Positions 34,826-46,400 are shown, counted from the stretch's first letter. The stretch is DNA of 64,000 bases from Kordia sp. SMS9 (GCF_003352465.1 NZ_CP031153.1:4798001-4862000), one strand, 5' to 3'. Notes: a model not told the origin generated them from the letters alone. Program-made: numbers and translations.

Positions 34826-35653
34826 ATGAATCAAAAGTACCTTTTACTATGTATTTGTACATTTTTAGCGTGTATGCTACTTTCTGCCCAACAAAATAGC
34901 ACACAGAAAAAACCAATTACTATTGGCGAATCGGTAACGTTTCCATCTACAATTCTTGATCAAGAACGTATTCTAAATATTTATCTTCCTGAAAGTTACA
35001 CCAAAGAAGCTTCTGGAAATTATCCTGTTATTTATTTGTTAGATGGTTCTATGGATGAAGATTTTATTCATATTGCGGGTTTGGTACAATTTGGTTCTTT
35101 TTCGTGGATTCAAATGGTGCCAGAGTCGATTGTAGTTGGCATTTCTAATATAGATCGGAAACACGATTTTACTTTTCCCACAAAAAATAAAAAAGATAAA
35201 GAGGAATTTCCCACCACGGGCGGATCAAAAGATTTTATTGATTTTTTGGAGAAAGAACTGCAACCGTATATTAACAAAAACTACCGAACTACAAATACAA
35301 AAACCATCATTGGACAATCACTTGGTGGTTTGTTAGCAACCGAGATTTTATTTAAAAAACCGCAACTGTTTGACAATTATATTATTGTGAGTCCTAGTTT
35401 ATGGTGGGATGATGAATCGCTCTTAAAATTCGCTCCTGCAACATTTCAAAAAAAGAAATCCATTTACATCGCTGTTGGCAAAGAAGGTCCAACCATGGAA
35501 CGTACTGCCAAAGAATTGTATTATAAACTGAATATTGAAGGCGAGAAAAATTACACGTTGAATTTTAAATTTTTAGAAGCACAAGAACATGGTGATGCTT
35601 TGCATTTAGCTGCTTATGGAGCATTTGAAGCTATTTTTAAGCAACAAAAATAG
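34826..35653 (+). CDS. Exported esterase-D-like alpha/beta hydrolase
   Basis: A 275-residue secreted hydrolase of the putative esterase (PF00756) family that includes IroE/Fes-type siderophore esterases and esterase D. Signal peptide MNQKYLLLCICTFLACMLLSAQ. The core has RILNIYLPESY, YPVIYLLDG, the nucleophile Ser165 in IIGQSLGGLL, and a C-terminal EAQEHGDALH with the catalytic His. The substrate class cannot be fixed; siderophore or acyl-ester hydrolysis are both compatible. Monocistronic. Confidence 0.83.
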   Translation: MNQKYLLLCICTFLACMLLSAQQNSTQKKPITIGESVTFPSTILDQERILNIYLPESYTKEASGNYPVIYLLDGSMDEDFIHIAGLVQFGSFSWIQMVPESIVVGISNIDRKHDFTFPTKNKKDKEEFPTTGGSKDFIDFLEKELQPYINKNYRTTNTKTIIGQSLGGLLATEILFKKPQLFDNYIIVSPSLWWDDESLLKFAPATFQKKKSIYIAVGKEGPTMERTAKELYYKLNIEGEKNYTLNFKFLEAQEHGDALHLAAYGAFEAIFKQQK

Positions 35654-35667
35654 TTTTCATTATACAT

Positions 35668-35700
35668 AAAAAAGCCTCACTAGTTTCCTAGCAAGGCTTC
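35668..35700. terminator. Bidirectional terminator
   Basis: AAAGCCT / AGGCTT stem with inner CACTAG/CTAGC pairing, between the convergent esterase and bicarbonate transporter genes. Confidence 0.78.
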
Positions 35701-35745
35701 ACCCTAGTCACTTATGAAAAACTTTGGTGGTGTGTGGCTTTCGAC

Positions 35746-36708
35746 TTATGAATGTTGTATGAACCACATATATATAGGCATTCCCAACGTAATGTTGAAT
35801 GGGAATGTGATGGCTAATGCCATGGGTAAATATAAACTTGGATTTGCTTTTGGTGCTGCAATTCGCATGGCTGCTGGCACGGCAATATAAGATGCACTGG
35901 CTGCCAAAATGGACAGTAATAAACGATCTCCGTCGCTGCTTAACACATGCGACGACGTGTATGCTACTGTAATTCCGTTGGCTAGCGGAATAAAGATGGC
36001 AAATATCAAAGCGAACCATCCTTTTTTGATCAGTGCGCCAATTTTCTTTCCACTAGTAATTCCCATGTCTAGTAAGAAAACTGCCAAAAATCCTTTAAAT
36101 ATATCCGTTGTAAAGGGTTTGATTCCTTCTGCTTGTGCATCACTGGCTAAAAAACCAATGACCAAACTTCCTAATATAAGCAGTACACTTCCGTTTGTAA
36201 CTGCATGTTTTACGAGTCCTAACATTTCTTTGTAAGACTTCTTACCGTTGGAATGAATTCGCATCAATAATACACCAACAATGATGGAAGGTGCTTCCAT
36301 TAATGCCATCACAGCGACCATGTGTCCGCCGAATGGAATATTTTCTAACTCCAAAAAGCTAATTGCCGTTACAAAAGTTACGGCACTTACCGAACCATAC
36401 GCTGCCGCGATAGCTCCGGCATTGTCTACCGTAAATTTTAAACGCAATATATAGTACGAATACAGTGGAACAATGGTGGCGAGTGCTATTCCCATGATAA
36501 GCGACCAACCAATATCTGCTGTATAACTACTATGCGCTAACTCTTGCCCGCCTTTGAAACCAATGGCTAGTAAGAGATATAAAGACAAAAATTTTGAAGA
36601 ACTTTTCGGAATTTCAAGATCACTTCGTACTTGTGCTGCAAAAATTCCTAAAACAAAAAACAATAATGCTGGATTCGATAAATTATCGAATAGTAAATGT
36701 AAATCCAT
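35746..36708 (-). CDS. SbtA-type sodium-dependent bicarbonate transporter
   Basis: A 320-residue inner-membrane permease of the SbtA/DUF897 family, importing bicarbonate with sodium. About ten hydrophobic segments occur in two similar halves, with ALLFFVLGIFAAQVRSDLEIP at the N-terminus and AAAYGSVSAVTFVTAISFL in the middle, both characteristic. The family's usual PII-like partner SbtB is absent; instead two small genes precede it on the same strand and a LysR regulator is divergent. Supports carbon supply for anaplerotic carboxylation in a heterotroph. Confidence 0.88.
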   Translation of the reverse strand: MDLHLLFDNLSNPALLFFVLGIFAAQVRSDLEIPKSSSKFLSLYLLLAIGFKGGQELAHSSYTADIGWSLIMGIALATIVPLYSYYILRLKFTVDNAGAIAAAYGSVSAVTFVTAISFLELENIPFGGHMVAVMALMEAPSIIVGVLLMRIHSNGKKSYKEMLGLVKHAVTNGSVLLILGSLVIGFLASDAQAEGIKPFTTDIFKGFLAVFLLDMGITSGKKIGALIKKGWFALIFAIFIPLANGITVAYTSSHVLSSDGDRLLLSILAASASYIAVPAAMRIAAPKANPSLYLPMALAITFPFNITLGMPIYMWFIQHS

Positions 36709-36739
36709 TGCGGTTTTTTTAAAGGTATGCTATTACCTT

Positions 36740-37030
36740 TTAGTCAATGATTTCTATTTCTAGAGTTCCATGAATTCGGACTTGCTTTCCAGCTCTTTTT
36801 GCTTCTAAATAAATTTCTCTGAAATCTTCTTTTTCACGCATAAGCTGCCCTACTCTACTATCATCAAATGTTGTATCCGTGTTTACATCGCCTTCACACA
36901 ATGCTAAACGGTGAATTTTGTGAAAGTTGATTTTCTCATCAATTAATGAATTGATTACTTCTTTCGCTTCCATAGCAGTAAATTTCCCATCTACCAACTT
37001 AACTTTGTGCGTTACTTCTGTTGTTGTCAT
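36740..37030 (-). CDS. Small conserved protein upstream of the bicarbonate transporter
   Basis: A 96-residue soluble protein, not assigned to a named family. It reads VKLVDGKFTAMEAKEVINSLI at the start, LALCEGDVNTDT in the middle, and a Lys/Arg-Glu-rich helix before a beta end IHGTLEIEIID. It is 31 bp before the transporter gene on the same strand, so it probably shares its transcript. It does not have the PII (SbtB) signature. A regulatory partner role is only a guess. Confidence 0.72.
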   Translation of the reverse strand: MTTTEVTHKVKLVDGKFTAMEAKEVINSLIDEKINFHKIHRLALCEGDVNTDTTFDDSRVGQLMREKEDFREIYLEAKRAGKQVRIHGTLEIEIID

Positions 37031-37048
37031 AATATTTAATCTTAATAT

Positions 37049-37321
37049 TTAGTTATTAACTTTATTCAGTGCTAAAAATAATAGCATGCCCAAAATAATT
37101 CCTACTTTTACAAGAGTCCAAAAATGTCCTAAACCCAAACTATAACTGATATACGTGATTATTATATATCCTAATAAAAAAGTCATCAATGCAAAACGCT
37201 TCATCCATATAAGCAGCCAATTTTTGTTTATTTTTATAGCAAAAATTGAGTCATTATTCATTACTTTAACTGAACGAATAGACGTTTCAATCTGATTGTT
37301 AAGTGTAATTGTTTTTGACAT
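37049..37321 (-). CDS. Small two-helix membrane protein
   Basis: A 90-residue protein with a soluble N-terminal part of about 35 residues (TITLNNQIETSIRSVKVM) and two transmembrane helices (~41-62 and ~66-86), ending LNKVNN. It is 18 bp before the 96-residue gene, first in the SbtA transcript, and 84 bp from the divergent LysR gene. No family recognised. Confidence 0.65.
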   Translation of the reverse strand: MSKTITLNNQIETSIRSVKVMNNDSIFAIKINKNWLLIWMKRFALMTFLLGYIIITYISYSLGLGHFWTLVKVGIILGMLLFLALNKVNN

Positions 37322-37405
37322 TACTAAATTTTATTAGTGCAAAGATTGTGCTTTATATTCATATATTTTTATTTATATTTATTATATAAAACATAAGCGA
37401 TATTT
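37322..37405. promoter_or_regulatory. Divergent control region of the SbtA transcript and LysR gene
   Basis: An 84-bp, almost pure AT spacer with an interrupted palindrome TTATAT...ATATAA and stacked ATAT half-sites, as expected for LysR-type operators. No exact T-N11-A box can be singled out. Confidence 0.4.
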
Positions 37406-38326
37406 ATGAACTACACCTTACACCAACTTAAAGTCTTTGTTGAAATTGTAAAAAAACAAAGCATTACCAAAGCTTCCGAAGCTTTATTCTTAACTCAACC
37501 TGCTGTCTCTATTCAGCTTAAAAAATTTCAAGATCAATTTCCACTGCCATTAACCGAAGTTGTGGGTAGAAAATTATATGTAACTAATTTTGGAAAAGAG
37601 ATTGCTGTCACTGCTAAAAAGATTTTAGATGAAGTGTCTACTATTGATCATAAAACCAAGGAATATCAGGGGAAATTGGCGGGAAAATTAACGCTTTCCT
37701 GTGTTTCGACGGGAAAATATGTGATGCCGTATTATCTTTCTGGGTTTGTGAATCAGCACACAGGCATTGATTTTTCTATTGATGTGACGAACAAGCAGAA
37801 TGTTGTAAAAGATTTAGAACAAAACAAAGTTGATTTTGCATTGGTTTCTGTTTTGCCAACCCATTTATCATTAGAAACGCTTCCTTTGTTAAAAAACAGT
37901 TTGTATTTGGTTGGCGGAAGAGAACGCGAATCGAAACGTAACGGTAAAATAGAAAACATTTTTATAGAAGAACCTTTGCTATACCGTGAAAAGGGTTCGG
38001 CTACTCGTAATGCCATGGAAGCTTTTATTGACGGGAAAAATGTGTCCATACAGAAGAAAATTGAGTTGACCTCAAACGAAGCGTTAAAACAAGCTGTGAT
38101 TGCAGGTTTGGGATATTCTATCATGCCACTTTTGGGAATTAAAAATGCGGTTGATGATGGCGCTATTAAAATTATAAAACACAAAGGACTTCCGATTCAT
38201 ACCCAATGGAATATTGTGTGGTTGAAAAACAAATCACTTTCGCCTGTTGCCAATGCTTTTATTGCCTATTTGGAAGCTGAGAAAGACACGATTAAATCTA
38301 AATATTTTGATTGGGCTGAGGAATGA
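37406..38326 (+). CDS. LysR-family transcriptional regulator
   Basis: A 306-residue LysR regulator: N-terminal winged helix (MNYTLHQLKVFVEIVKKQSITKASEALFLTQPAVSIQLKKFQ) and a periplasmic-binding-protein-like effector domain (~90-300). The helix-turn-helix wording (QPAVSIQLKKFQDQF) is close to the CbbR/CmpR/RbcR group that responds to carbon status. Being divergent from the SbtA transporter, it probably controls it and itself. Confidence 0.9.
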   Translation: MNYTLHQLKVFVEIVKKQSITKASEALFLTQPAVSIQLKKFQDQFPLPLTEVVGRKLYVTNFGKEIAVTAKKILDEVSTIDHKTKEYQGKLAGKLTLSCVSTGKYVMPYYLSGFVNQHTGIDFSIDVTNKQNVVKDLEQNKVDFALVSVLPTHLSLETLPLLKNSLYLVGGRERESKRNGKIENIFIEEPLLYREKGSATRNAMEAFIDGKNVSIQKKIELTSNEALKQAVIAGLGYSIMPLLGIKNAVDDGAIKIIKHKGLPIHTQWNIVWLKNKSLSPVANAFIAYLEAEKDTIKSKYFDWAEE

Positions 38327-38398
38327 ATGTTTATAAAAAATTGTCTGAAAAGCACTTGTAATAACTATATAAGAGTGTCCCATTTCCGTATGTGTAAA

Positions 38399-38435
38399 AA
38401 TAAAGTCTTGCCAAGTTTAGCAAGACTTTATCATG
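38399..38435. terminator. Bidirectional terminator
   Basis: TAAAGTCTTGC / GCAAGACTTTA stem with an 8-nt loop between the convergent LysR gene and PAS-like gene. Confidence 0.88.
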
Positions 38436-38438
38436 AAA

Positions 38439-39005
38439 TTACATAAGTTTTTCTAAAATAATCATTCCGTAAATCAGTGTATCTTCTTCACGAATTTGAC
38501 GCCATTTCATTACTTCTACATTGAGATTTGTATTTGATGAATCTTTTATAGTGACTTTTATTTTCATGGGAAATCCCGTAAAAGCTACTGATACATCAAA
38601 GTTATAATACAAATCAGCCACACGTTTTGGGTAATAATCATAATCTGTTTTTCCAATATATTTATATCGGTTATATTCAAAATTATGTCCCAATAAATTC
38701 ACATACGCAGGATTGAAATATTGTGCTATAAATTGATTGCTGCGTTTTAATTTTTGAAAAACTGGCATTGGAAATGTTTCAAATCTTCTATTGTATAAGA
38801 TCATGTTTGACACCAAAGCTTCGTTTACAGTTTCTAAACGTACCACGCGTTTTACCAAAACCTCATTTTTGTTGCGTAAACTAAAGGAAGATATGGACAA
38901 AAAAACAATGGGAATGTACGTGAATAAACGATACTTTTTACAAACATCAAGCAACAGTAAATGCCATTTTTTCTTTTGTTGAATTTCTTTTTCGATAGCT
39001 TCCAT
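38439..39005 (-). CDS. Membrane-anchored PAS-like protein
   Basis: A 188-residue protein with a basic N-terminal segment, one or two hydrophobic helices (~25-45, LFTYIPIVFLSISSFSL), a coiled linker (KRVVRLETVNEALVSNM) and a PAS-fold-like C-terminal domain (~80-188: FIAQYFNPAYVNLLG, YIGKTDYDYYP, then two long strands). No output domain is attached. Its start overlaps the stop of the preceding gene (TAATG), so the two are coupled. Confidence 0.6.
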   Translation of the reverse strand: MEAIEKEIQQKKKWHLLLLDVCKKYRLFTYIPIVFLSISSFSLRNKNEVLVKRVVRLETVNEALVSNMILYNRRFETFPMPVFQKLKRSNQFIAQYFNPAYVNLLGHNFEYNRYKYIGKTDYDYYPKRVADLYYNFDVSVAFTGFPMKIKVTIKDSSNTNLNVEVMKWRQIREEDTLIYGMIILEKLM

Positions 39006-39283
39006 TAAGAAATAATCTTTTGAAATGCATGTTTCATAAAAAGTCCCACATTATTATTCACAATACCGATAAACTTTCCATTAGAACACATAATAAATCC
39101 TACGATTACGAATAGAGTTCTCGTTTTTGTAAATTGAACTTCCTCCATTCCAATAATCATATACGCATACATGGGCTGAATTAATGGAATGATAAACATT
39201 AAAAAGCCCAAAAAGCGCACGACAAATATCCACCACCGCTGCGCTTTGTTATTTCTGTTTTTGATAATTTTTACTGAATTCAT
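39005..39283 (-). CDS. Small membrane protein coupled to the PAS-like gene
   Basis: From the ATG at 39283 (MNSVKIIKNRNNK) the product has 92 residues with two hydrophobic segments (VVRFLGFLMFIIPLIQPMYAYMII and TLFVIVGFIMCSNGKF). An upstream in-frame start at 39346 would add 21 residues without membrane or domain logic. Function unknown; it overlaps the PAS-like gene by the TAATG junction. Its small size and helices recall holins, but no phage context supports this. Confidence 0.55.
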   Translation of the reverse strand: MNSVKIIKNRNNKAQRWWIFVVRFLGFLMFIIPLIQPMYAYMIIGMEEVQFTKTRTLFVIVGFIMCSNGKFIGIVNNNVGLFMKHAFQKIIS

Positions 39284-39346
39284 TTTGTAAATTTTAGTTA
39301 ATACTGATACACGAATTCTAGTCATATCAAGACATTCCAATCCCAA

Positions 39347-39783
39347 GTGATGGATTATTTTATATAGTTTTTTTGGTTGAATAGGTTGAAATAGGCAAGA
39401 TCATATGCGTTGTCATTTGTTTTAAAATTTAGTTTTAAAACATCCATACATGAGGAAATTATCATTTGTAAAAGTTGCCTCGTTAACAATTACCTATAAT
39501 TGATGAGAAGAAATATATTGAATATAGGGAACCTAACACGTCTTTTATTGATAATTAGCGTATGAGTACGAGCATCATTACTGACTAAAAATTCGTTGCT
39601 GTACAAAAATACGAAACGGATCATCTTTAAAAGCGTATTTGCAACTCGTTTGCCTGTAGTTTCAGTAAGAAGGAGTAGTTATCGGAGTGGTTCTTTGGAG
39701 ATATTATAGTTCAGCCTTTTTGATGGAGGAATTGAAGATGATTCGTTTGTTTTTTGAGAGGTTTTATCTTTATATTATAGGCG
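39347..39783. other. Gene-free AT-rich stretch
   Basis: Neither strand carries an open frame with a recognisable product. Short frames on the minus strand are broken by stops, and no clear hairpin or repeat array is seen. It may contain further debris of the pseudogene at 39784-40216. Confidence 0.5.
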
Positions 39784-40216
39784 TTAGTTGTTTTCTAAAA
39801 TATATATGGTTCCTGAAGTTGGCGTTTCATTAATTTGAATGGTTACTATATTAGAAGTCGTTCCCGAAGAAGGAGCTGCCAGCGACACAGGACTGCCCAA
39901 AGTCTCTGTAATTAAATATCCGTCAATTGCTGATTGCCCAACAGCATTTCCATCGAAAAAAGTGGCACTGGCAGCATTTCCTAATCAAGATGTAATACTA
40001 GCAGTTATGCCATCAGGCAAAACAATGGTAAAACCATAACTCTGTACCGAAGTTGCAAAAGTATTTGAGCTCGTATTTGGAACTGCTCCAATCGTATAAC
40101 TAACTATAGGAACCATTGTCAATTACTGTATAGGTATATCCATCTTGTACATTTGCTTGAACTATAAAAGATGTAACGAAAATTATAATTAGTGTTGTTA
40201 TTTGTTGAATTTTCAT
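39784..40216 (-). pseudogene. Decayed secreted-protein gene
   Basis: The minus strand opens at ATG 40216 with a signal peptide (MKIQQITTLIIIFVTSFIVQA) and DGYTYTVIDNGSYS, then a TAG. A +1 change of frame restores VSYTIGAVPNTSSNTFATSVQSYGFTIVLPDG, which meets an in-frame TGA after ITASITS, then continues LGNAASATFFDGNAVGQSAIDGYLIT to IQINETPTSGTIYILENN and a normal stop. One frameshift and one nonsense change thus separate three parts of one Thr/Ser-rich exported beta-protein. No function can be named. Confidence 0.65.
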
Positions 40217-40310
40217 GATATTTTTTTGTTTGCTTTTTCTTAATTATTTATTGGAGTTCGCTGAAAATTAGCATTAGCGTTATATTTTACTTTTGACTTA
40301 CTCTTTGTCA

Positions 40311-40380
40311 GTTTGAGCACAGTCGAAAACTAGAAAGAAATTATTATTTCAATAGAATCTCGACTGCGCTCGATTTGACA
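40311..40380. repeat. Flavobacterial-type inverted repeat
   Basis: GAGCACAGTCGA and, 40 bp on, TCGACTGCGCTC, an inverted repeat with one mismatch, each arm next to a TTTGA or ATTTGACA half. Such GAGC-CAGTCGA palindromes are scattered between genes in this family and may act as terminators. It is just after the giant LRR gene. Confidence 0.6.
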
Positions 40381-40426
40381 TATCGTAAACTAATAACTAA
40401 ATTTAATAAGGCGTGTTAGTAACATT

Positions 40427-43400
40427 TTATGGTAATTGTTCTATAATTTGATACGTACTGAAACTAAGAAAATTACTAGGATGTGCTAATACATTTTGTA
40501 ATACAAAAGGTGTGTCAGGATCGGTTCCTGAGTATTGAATGGTTCCGTTCATGTCAATATCATTCGTATTGTATCCTGTAATGGCGTATGTTGGAAAATT
40601 GAGGAAGTTTCCACTATCGTTTAATATTTCTGATAGAATTGCTGGCACATCAGGATCAGTTCCTGAATATTGTATGATGGAATCGCTGTTTACATCACCA
40701 CACCACATTGCTACAATATCTGTGGGCATGCCATTATCGGTTTGAGCATCTGTACCATACGTAAATTGGTTTGTGGCATCTGTAAAATTTATGGTCATTA
40801 ACGCATTGTTTACAAATGTAATAGACGAACTTGTCATAATACCCAAATGGTTTCTGTGTTGCAACCCAAGACAGTATTCTGCTTCACCCTCAAATGAAAA
40901 CGCTATATCTGAAATACCGTCAACGTCTACTACATCACCATCACGTTGCAATAGTGCCGATTGTGAATATGTTACTATTGTATTATCGGTTGCATCTCTA
41001 AATTCAATCAAAATCCAATCGACAATGGCATCATTTCCAGTAGTATCAAATACTGTTGCTTCACAGGTTAAGGCATCAGCATACGGACTTGTGGTTGGAA
41101 TGTATCCTGCCACACGCAAATCGTCTCGCATCAGACTTTCTTCTCCTGTATTCGGATTTAAAAGCGCGCCTTGTAAGTAGACATTGACTCCCAAAGTAAA
41201 TTCAGTAGTACAAGCACTTTCGTTAAAGGTAGTGGCAGCGTCAACACTTGTCCAATTGGTCGTACTATACGAAGCATCATCTACCAGCATACAGCTTAAA
41301 TCAGGATTGTCATTACTTGCGTAAATCAAAATATTTGTGTTATTCCCGTTTTGAAGATTCACACTTGTTAACGCATTATTATTTACTAAAAACCATGATA
41401 AAAATGAATTTCCAGAAGCATCAAGTGACGTAATTGAATTGTTGTAACATACCAATTCTTCTAGTAAAAGATTGCTACTTACATCTAGGCTCGTTAATTG
41501 GTTGTCGTTCACCCATAATCTTTCAAGTAAAGTGTTTGCAGAAACATCAATCGTTGTCAATTGATTGTTTCCTGCATATAACCATACTAAAGCTGTATGA
41601 CTGGAAGTATCAATGGAAGTAATATTGTTTTCTGAAAGTATTAAATATTCTAAAGCTGTGTTGTTGCTTATATCTAAACTATTTAAATTGTTGGATTCTA
41701 CTGTTAGGTAGGTAAGATTTGTATTGTTTGATAAATTTATGCTTGTGAGCGCGTTATTTCCAATGGTTAAGGTTTCTAAACTCATAGCATCAGATATATC
41801 AATGGAACTTAGGCTGTTTTCATTTAATCCTAGAGAAGTTAACACGCTTAAGCCCGTAAGATTTATACTTGTAAGTCCGTTATTAATACACTGAATGGTC
41901 TGCAAATTTGTATTTCCGCTAAAATCAACAGTTGTTAAATTTGAATTGTTATTACAGCTGAAAGTAATCAAACTACCGTTGGTTGGTAAAGTGAGTGAAC
42001 TTAGATCATTGGAGTCTATATCAATAGTTTCTAGCAATGTATTGTTGCTTAAATCTAAAGATGTTAGGTTGTTCACCTCAGCATCTAAATCGACTAAGCC
42101 TATAAAGTCTTCAATTCCTGTTAAATCCGCAATGCTCAAATTGCCAACATCAAGTGTGGTAACTCCTTCAATATATGCTGTTGGTACTTGTCCATCACCA
42201 GAAATGTCATCATAACCTAAACTCTCTAATTGCGCTTCAAAGTTACTATCTGGAATTGCTGTATAGGCAACTGTACATGTAGTATCACTAAAGCTAGTTT
42301 GAGCGTCGATAGTTGTCCAATTGGCAGTACTGTAACTTGCATCATCTACCAAAATACAGTCTAAAAATTCATTATTATCTGCAGCAAAAGTTCCAATGTT
42401 GGTATTGTTACCATTTTGAAGATTTAGCGATAACAATCTATTATTTTGAACTCTGACTTCCGATAGTGACGTATTGTTTGCCAAATCTATATTCGAAATA
42501 TTATTGTCATACACTCTAAATCGAGTAATTGAAGGAGAATTACTTACATCAATTGCAGTGAGTTCGTTTCTGTCTATTTGTAAAATGACTAGATTGGTTT
42601 GATTGCTTAAGTCTATCGAAGTAAGTTCATTGTTTTCTATTCTGATATCAGTTATTGCTGGGTTATTCGTAAGATCGATACTTGTTAAATTATTTGACAC
42701 AGCCCATAAGGTTTGCAAATTGGTTAGATTAGATACATTTAGAGTTGTGAGACTATTATCAGAACAATACAATGCTTCCAACGCCACAAAATCTTCTATT
42801 CCTGTTAAGTCAGCTATGTTTAAATTACGTACATCTAAACTTGTTACGACTTCAATTTCGGCAGTTGGCACTTGTCCGTCACCGGAAACATCATCCGTAA
42901 TTAGTGCTTCTAAAGCCGTTTCAAAATTAGCATCTGGAATGGCTGTATATCTACAATACGTATCACTAAAACTTGCTTGACTATCAATAGCAGACCAACT
43001 AGCAGTACTATACGAAGCATCATCTACCAAAATACAGGTTAAACTACTATTATTATTTCCTTGAAAAAAGAAAATATCCGTATTTGCACCATTTTTTACA
43101 TTAAATTCTGATAAGATCACATTGTTTGTGACTTGAAGCGAATCTATAGTGGCATTTTGGCTTATATCTACAGATGCTATATTGTCTAGGTTATCTAGTG
43201 TTAATACTCTTAATAACGAATTCGTACTCAAATCAATTTCAGTAAGTGCATCGTTATCCGTCACAAATAGCGCATCTAATTGGGTATTTGCTGAAAGATC
43301 TAGTGTGCTAAATGCATTATCTTCAACGTTTATTCTTTCTAATAGTACACAACTAGACACATCCAAACTTGTCAAATTTGTATTATCAGATATGTTTAAT

Positions 43401-46400
43401 TCTTCCAAATTGGTGTTGTTGGTCAGATCTACAGAAGTTAAAGTATTAGTAGAAGCATTCAATTTTTGAAGTGCGGTAAAATCTTCAATTCCTGTAAGGT
43501 CAGCAATTGATCTATTCGATAGGTTCAAATTCGTAATGACTTCAATGAGCACTGTAGGCACTTGTCCATCGCCCGAAACATCATCAGTAATAATAGATTC
43601 TAATCTTGTTTCAAAATTAGTATCTGGTATTGCGGTATAACGGCAGTAGGTTTCACTAAAACTAGTATTTAAGTCAATAGTCCAGTTCATTGTACTGTTT
43701 GCTGCATCGTCTACGCGAATACAGGATAGATTGCTATTATTTGTAGCGTCAAATGTTTGGATTAAGTTATTCGTTCCATTTTGGATATTTAGTTCCGTTA
43801 ATTCATTATCACTAACTTCTACATAGGTTAAAGCTGTATTAGAAGAAAAATCTAAGCTTGTAAGTTGATTAGCGAATAATGTTACATTGGTTAGCGAAGT
43901 ATTATTACTGGTATCTAATGTCGTTAAAGCGTTTGAATAGACGATTAGTTCTTCCAAATTTGTGTTTTGAGAGATATCCAGACTTGTCAATCCACAAGAA
44001 AATGCTTCAAGCCTCCTTAAATTTGTGTTGCTCGATACATCTAATATCACAATATTGTTGTCTGATATGACCAATTCAGTCAACGCTGTAAAATCTTCAA
44101 TTCCCGTAAGGTCAGTAATACCTTCATTGTCTACAGATAAATTTGTAACACCTTCAATTAATGCTGTTGGCACTTGTCCATCGCCCGAAATATCATCATA
44201 GTTTAGCGCTTCTAATGCTGCTTCAAAATTGGTGTCGGGAATGGCTGTATATGCACAATAATCGGTTTCTGTAAAACTAGTAGTTGATTCTATATTCGTC
44301 CAGTTGGTGGAACTATAACTAGCATCGTCAACCAAAATACATTCAAGACTGCTATTTCCATTAGTATTAAAGGTAGTGATGTTTGTGTTATTTTCATTTT
44401 TGATATTAAATTCAACAATATCATTATTAGGAAATGCAACTATAGCCAAATCTGGGTTTCCGCTTAAATCAACAACAGAAATGGCATTGTTTTGTGCATA
44501 AATATTGATCATTTCTGGGTTATTGGTAAGATCTAATGAGGTAAGCCCATTGTCTCTACAAGCAATATGATATAAAAGTAAATTATTGCTTAAATCTATA
44601 TCTGTTATTGAATTATATTGAAACCCTAAACTCAGTAGATTAGCATTATTACTTAAATCTATTGAGCTTACCGAATTGTTTCCGAAAGATAAAGTCTCTA
44701 AATAAATATTGTTGGTTACATCCAAACTCGTCAGTGAATTGTATTGTAAATACAATTGTTTTAGATTAGAAAGATTACTAACATCTACAGTAGTAAGAGA
44801 GTTACTTTCTGATCTTAAAGTTTCCAATGCCACAAAATCTTCAATACCTGTTAAATCATTAATAGATTCTCCATCTACATTTAAACTTGTAATAGATTCA
44901 ATCAAACTGGTTGGCACTTGTCCATCACCAGAAATATCATCATAGCCTAAGGCTTCTAAAGCCGCTTCAAAATTGGCATCTGGAATCGTAGTATAAGAAC
45001 AGTATTCTTCTTCACTAAAACTAGCTGTGGCATCTACATTTGTCCAATTTGTAGTACTATACGCCGCATCATCTACAGTTATACATTCAAGATTATCATT
45101 GTTATTAATACTAAAACCTGTTATATTGATGTTGTTCCCATTTTGAAGATTCGCATATGTTAAATCATTACCTGCCATTTGAAAAACCGTTATTAACGGA
45201 TTATTAGTGATATTGATAGAAGTAATCACATTATTTCCACACCATATCTTAGCCAATACAGGATTGTTACTAACATCCAGTGATGTTAAATTATTATCTC
45301 TACCCGATAAAAAACTCAGTGCAGGATTATTACTCAAATCAATTTCTGTGAGATTGTTAAAATGAAATTGAAAGTTGGTGATTGATGTATTATTCGTAAC
45401 ATCTAATGCTGTCAGTGAATTGCTTATAACATGAAATTGTTGCAAAGCGGTATTGTTGGAAACGTCTATACTGGTTAGTGAGTTGTAGCTTGCGAATAAA
45501 TTATAAATGGCAGTATTGTTACTCACATCCAACGAAGTGAGATTATTATTACTCACACTTAAAACTTGTAATGCAGTATTGTTTGAAAGATCTATACTCG
45601 TCAAATTACTTTCATGTACCCATAATCTTTCAAGTAATGTATTATTACTGATATTTATGCTTGTTAACTGATTATTTCCAGCATAAATTGATTCTATCGC
45701 CAAATTGTTGGATAGGTCAAGTGAGGTGATAGCATTATCTGCAATGGCTAGCTCTTGTAAAGCCGCAAAATCTTCAATCCCTGTTATGTCGGAAATATTC
45801 AAATTTTCTACATTTAAACTTGTAATAGATTCAATCAAACTGGTTGGCACTTGTCCATCGCCTGAAATATCGTCATAACCTAATGCTTCTAAAGCTGCTT
45901 CAAAATTAGCATCAGGAATGCTAGTATAGGCAGTTACTGTAAGTGTTGCCTGATCTGAATTAAGAGATTCTCCACAGACATTTTCAAGATAGGCTCTATA
46001 CAATAATCCGTCATAACTCACAGGAACATTGGTTACGCTTAGTGTGGTAGTCGATGTTCCCGAATACACGCTGTCATCAGAAAGTTCAGTCCAAGAGTTA
46101 CCATCTGTACTGCTAAACCACGAAACTGAATCATTCCCTGACGCACTTATGGTAAATTGTCCAGAACTATTTTCTGCAATCGTAGTGTCTTGTGGTTGTG
46201 AGCTAATAGCGATATCATCACAGCATAATGTAATTGAGCTCATTTCAGTAATACTACAGCCTGGAGATTGTGTAAAAATACCCATGGTGTAAACCGATGC
46301 ATCAATATCGCTAGTCCCTAAACTATATTTGTTCTCACCAGCACCTAAACTATAATGCATGATAAGATTTGTATCGATGACATGTCCTAACTGGTGTGCA

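Noticed and set aside
38341-38385. TCTGAAAAGCACTTGTAA...AGAGTG resembles the shared leader element
   Set aside because: It matches only in parts, lies after a stop codon and before a terminator, and precedes no gene.
39839-40039. Plus-strand 66-codon frame
   Set aside because: It is the antisense of the decayed secreted-protein gene on the minus strand.
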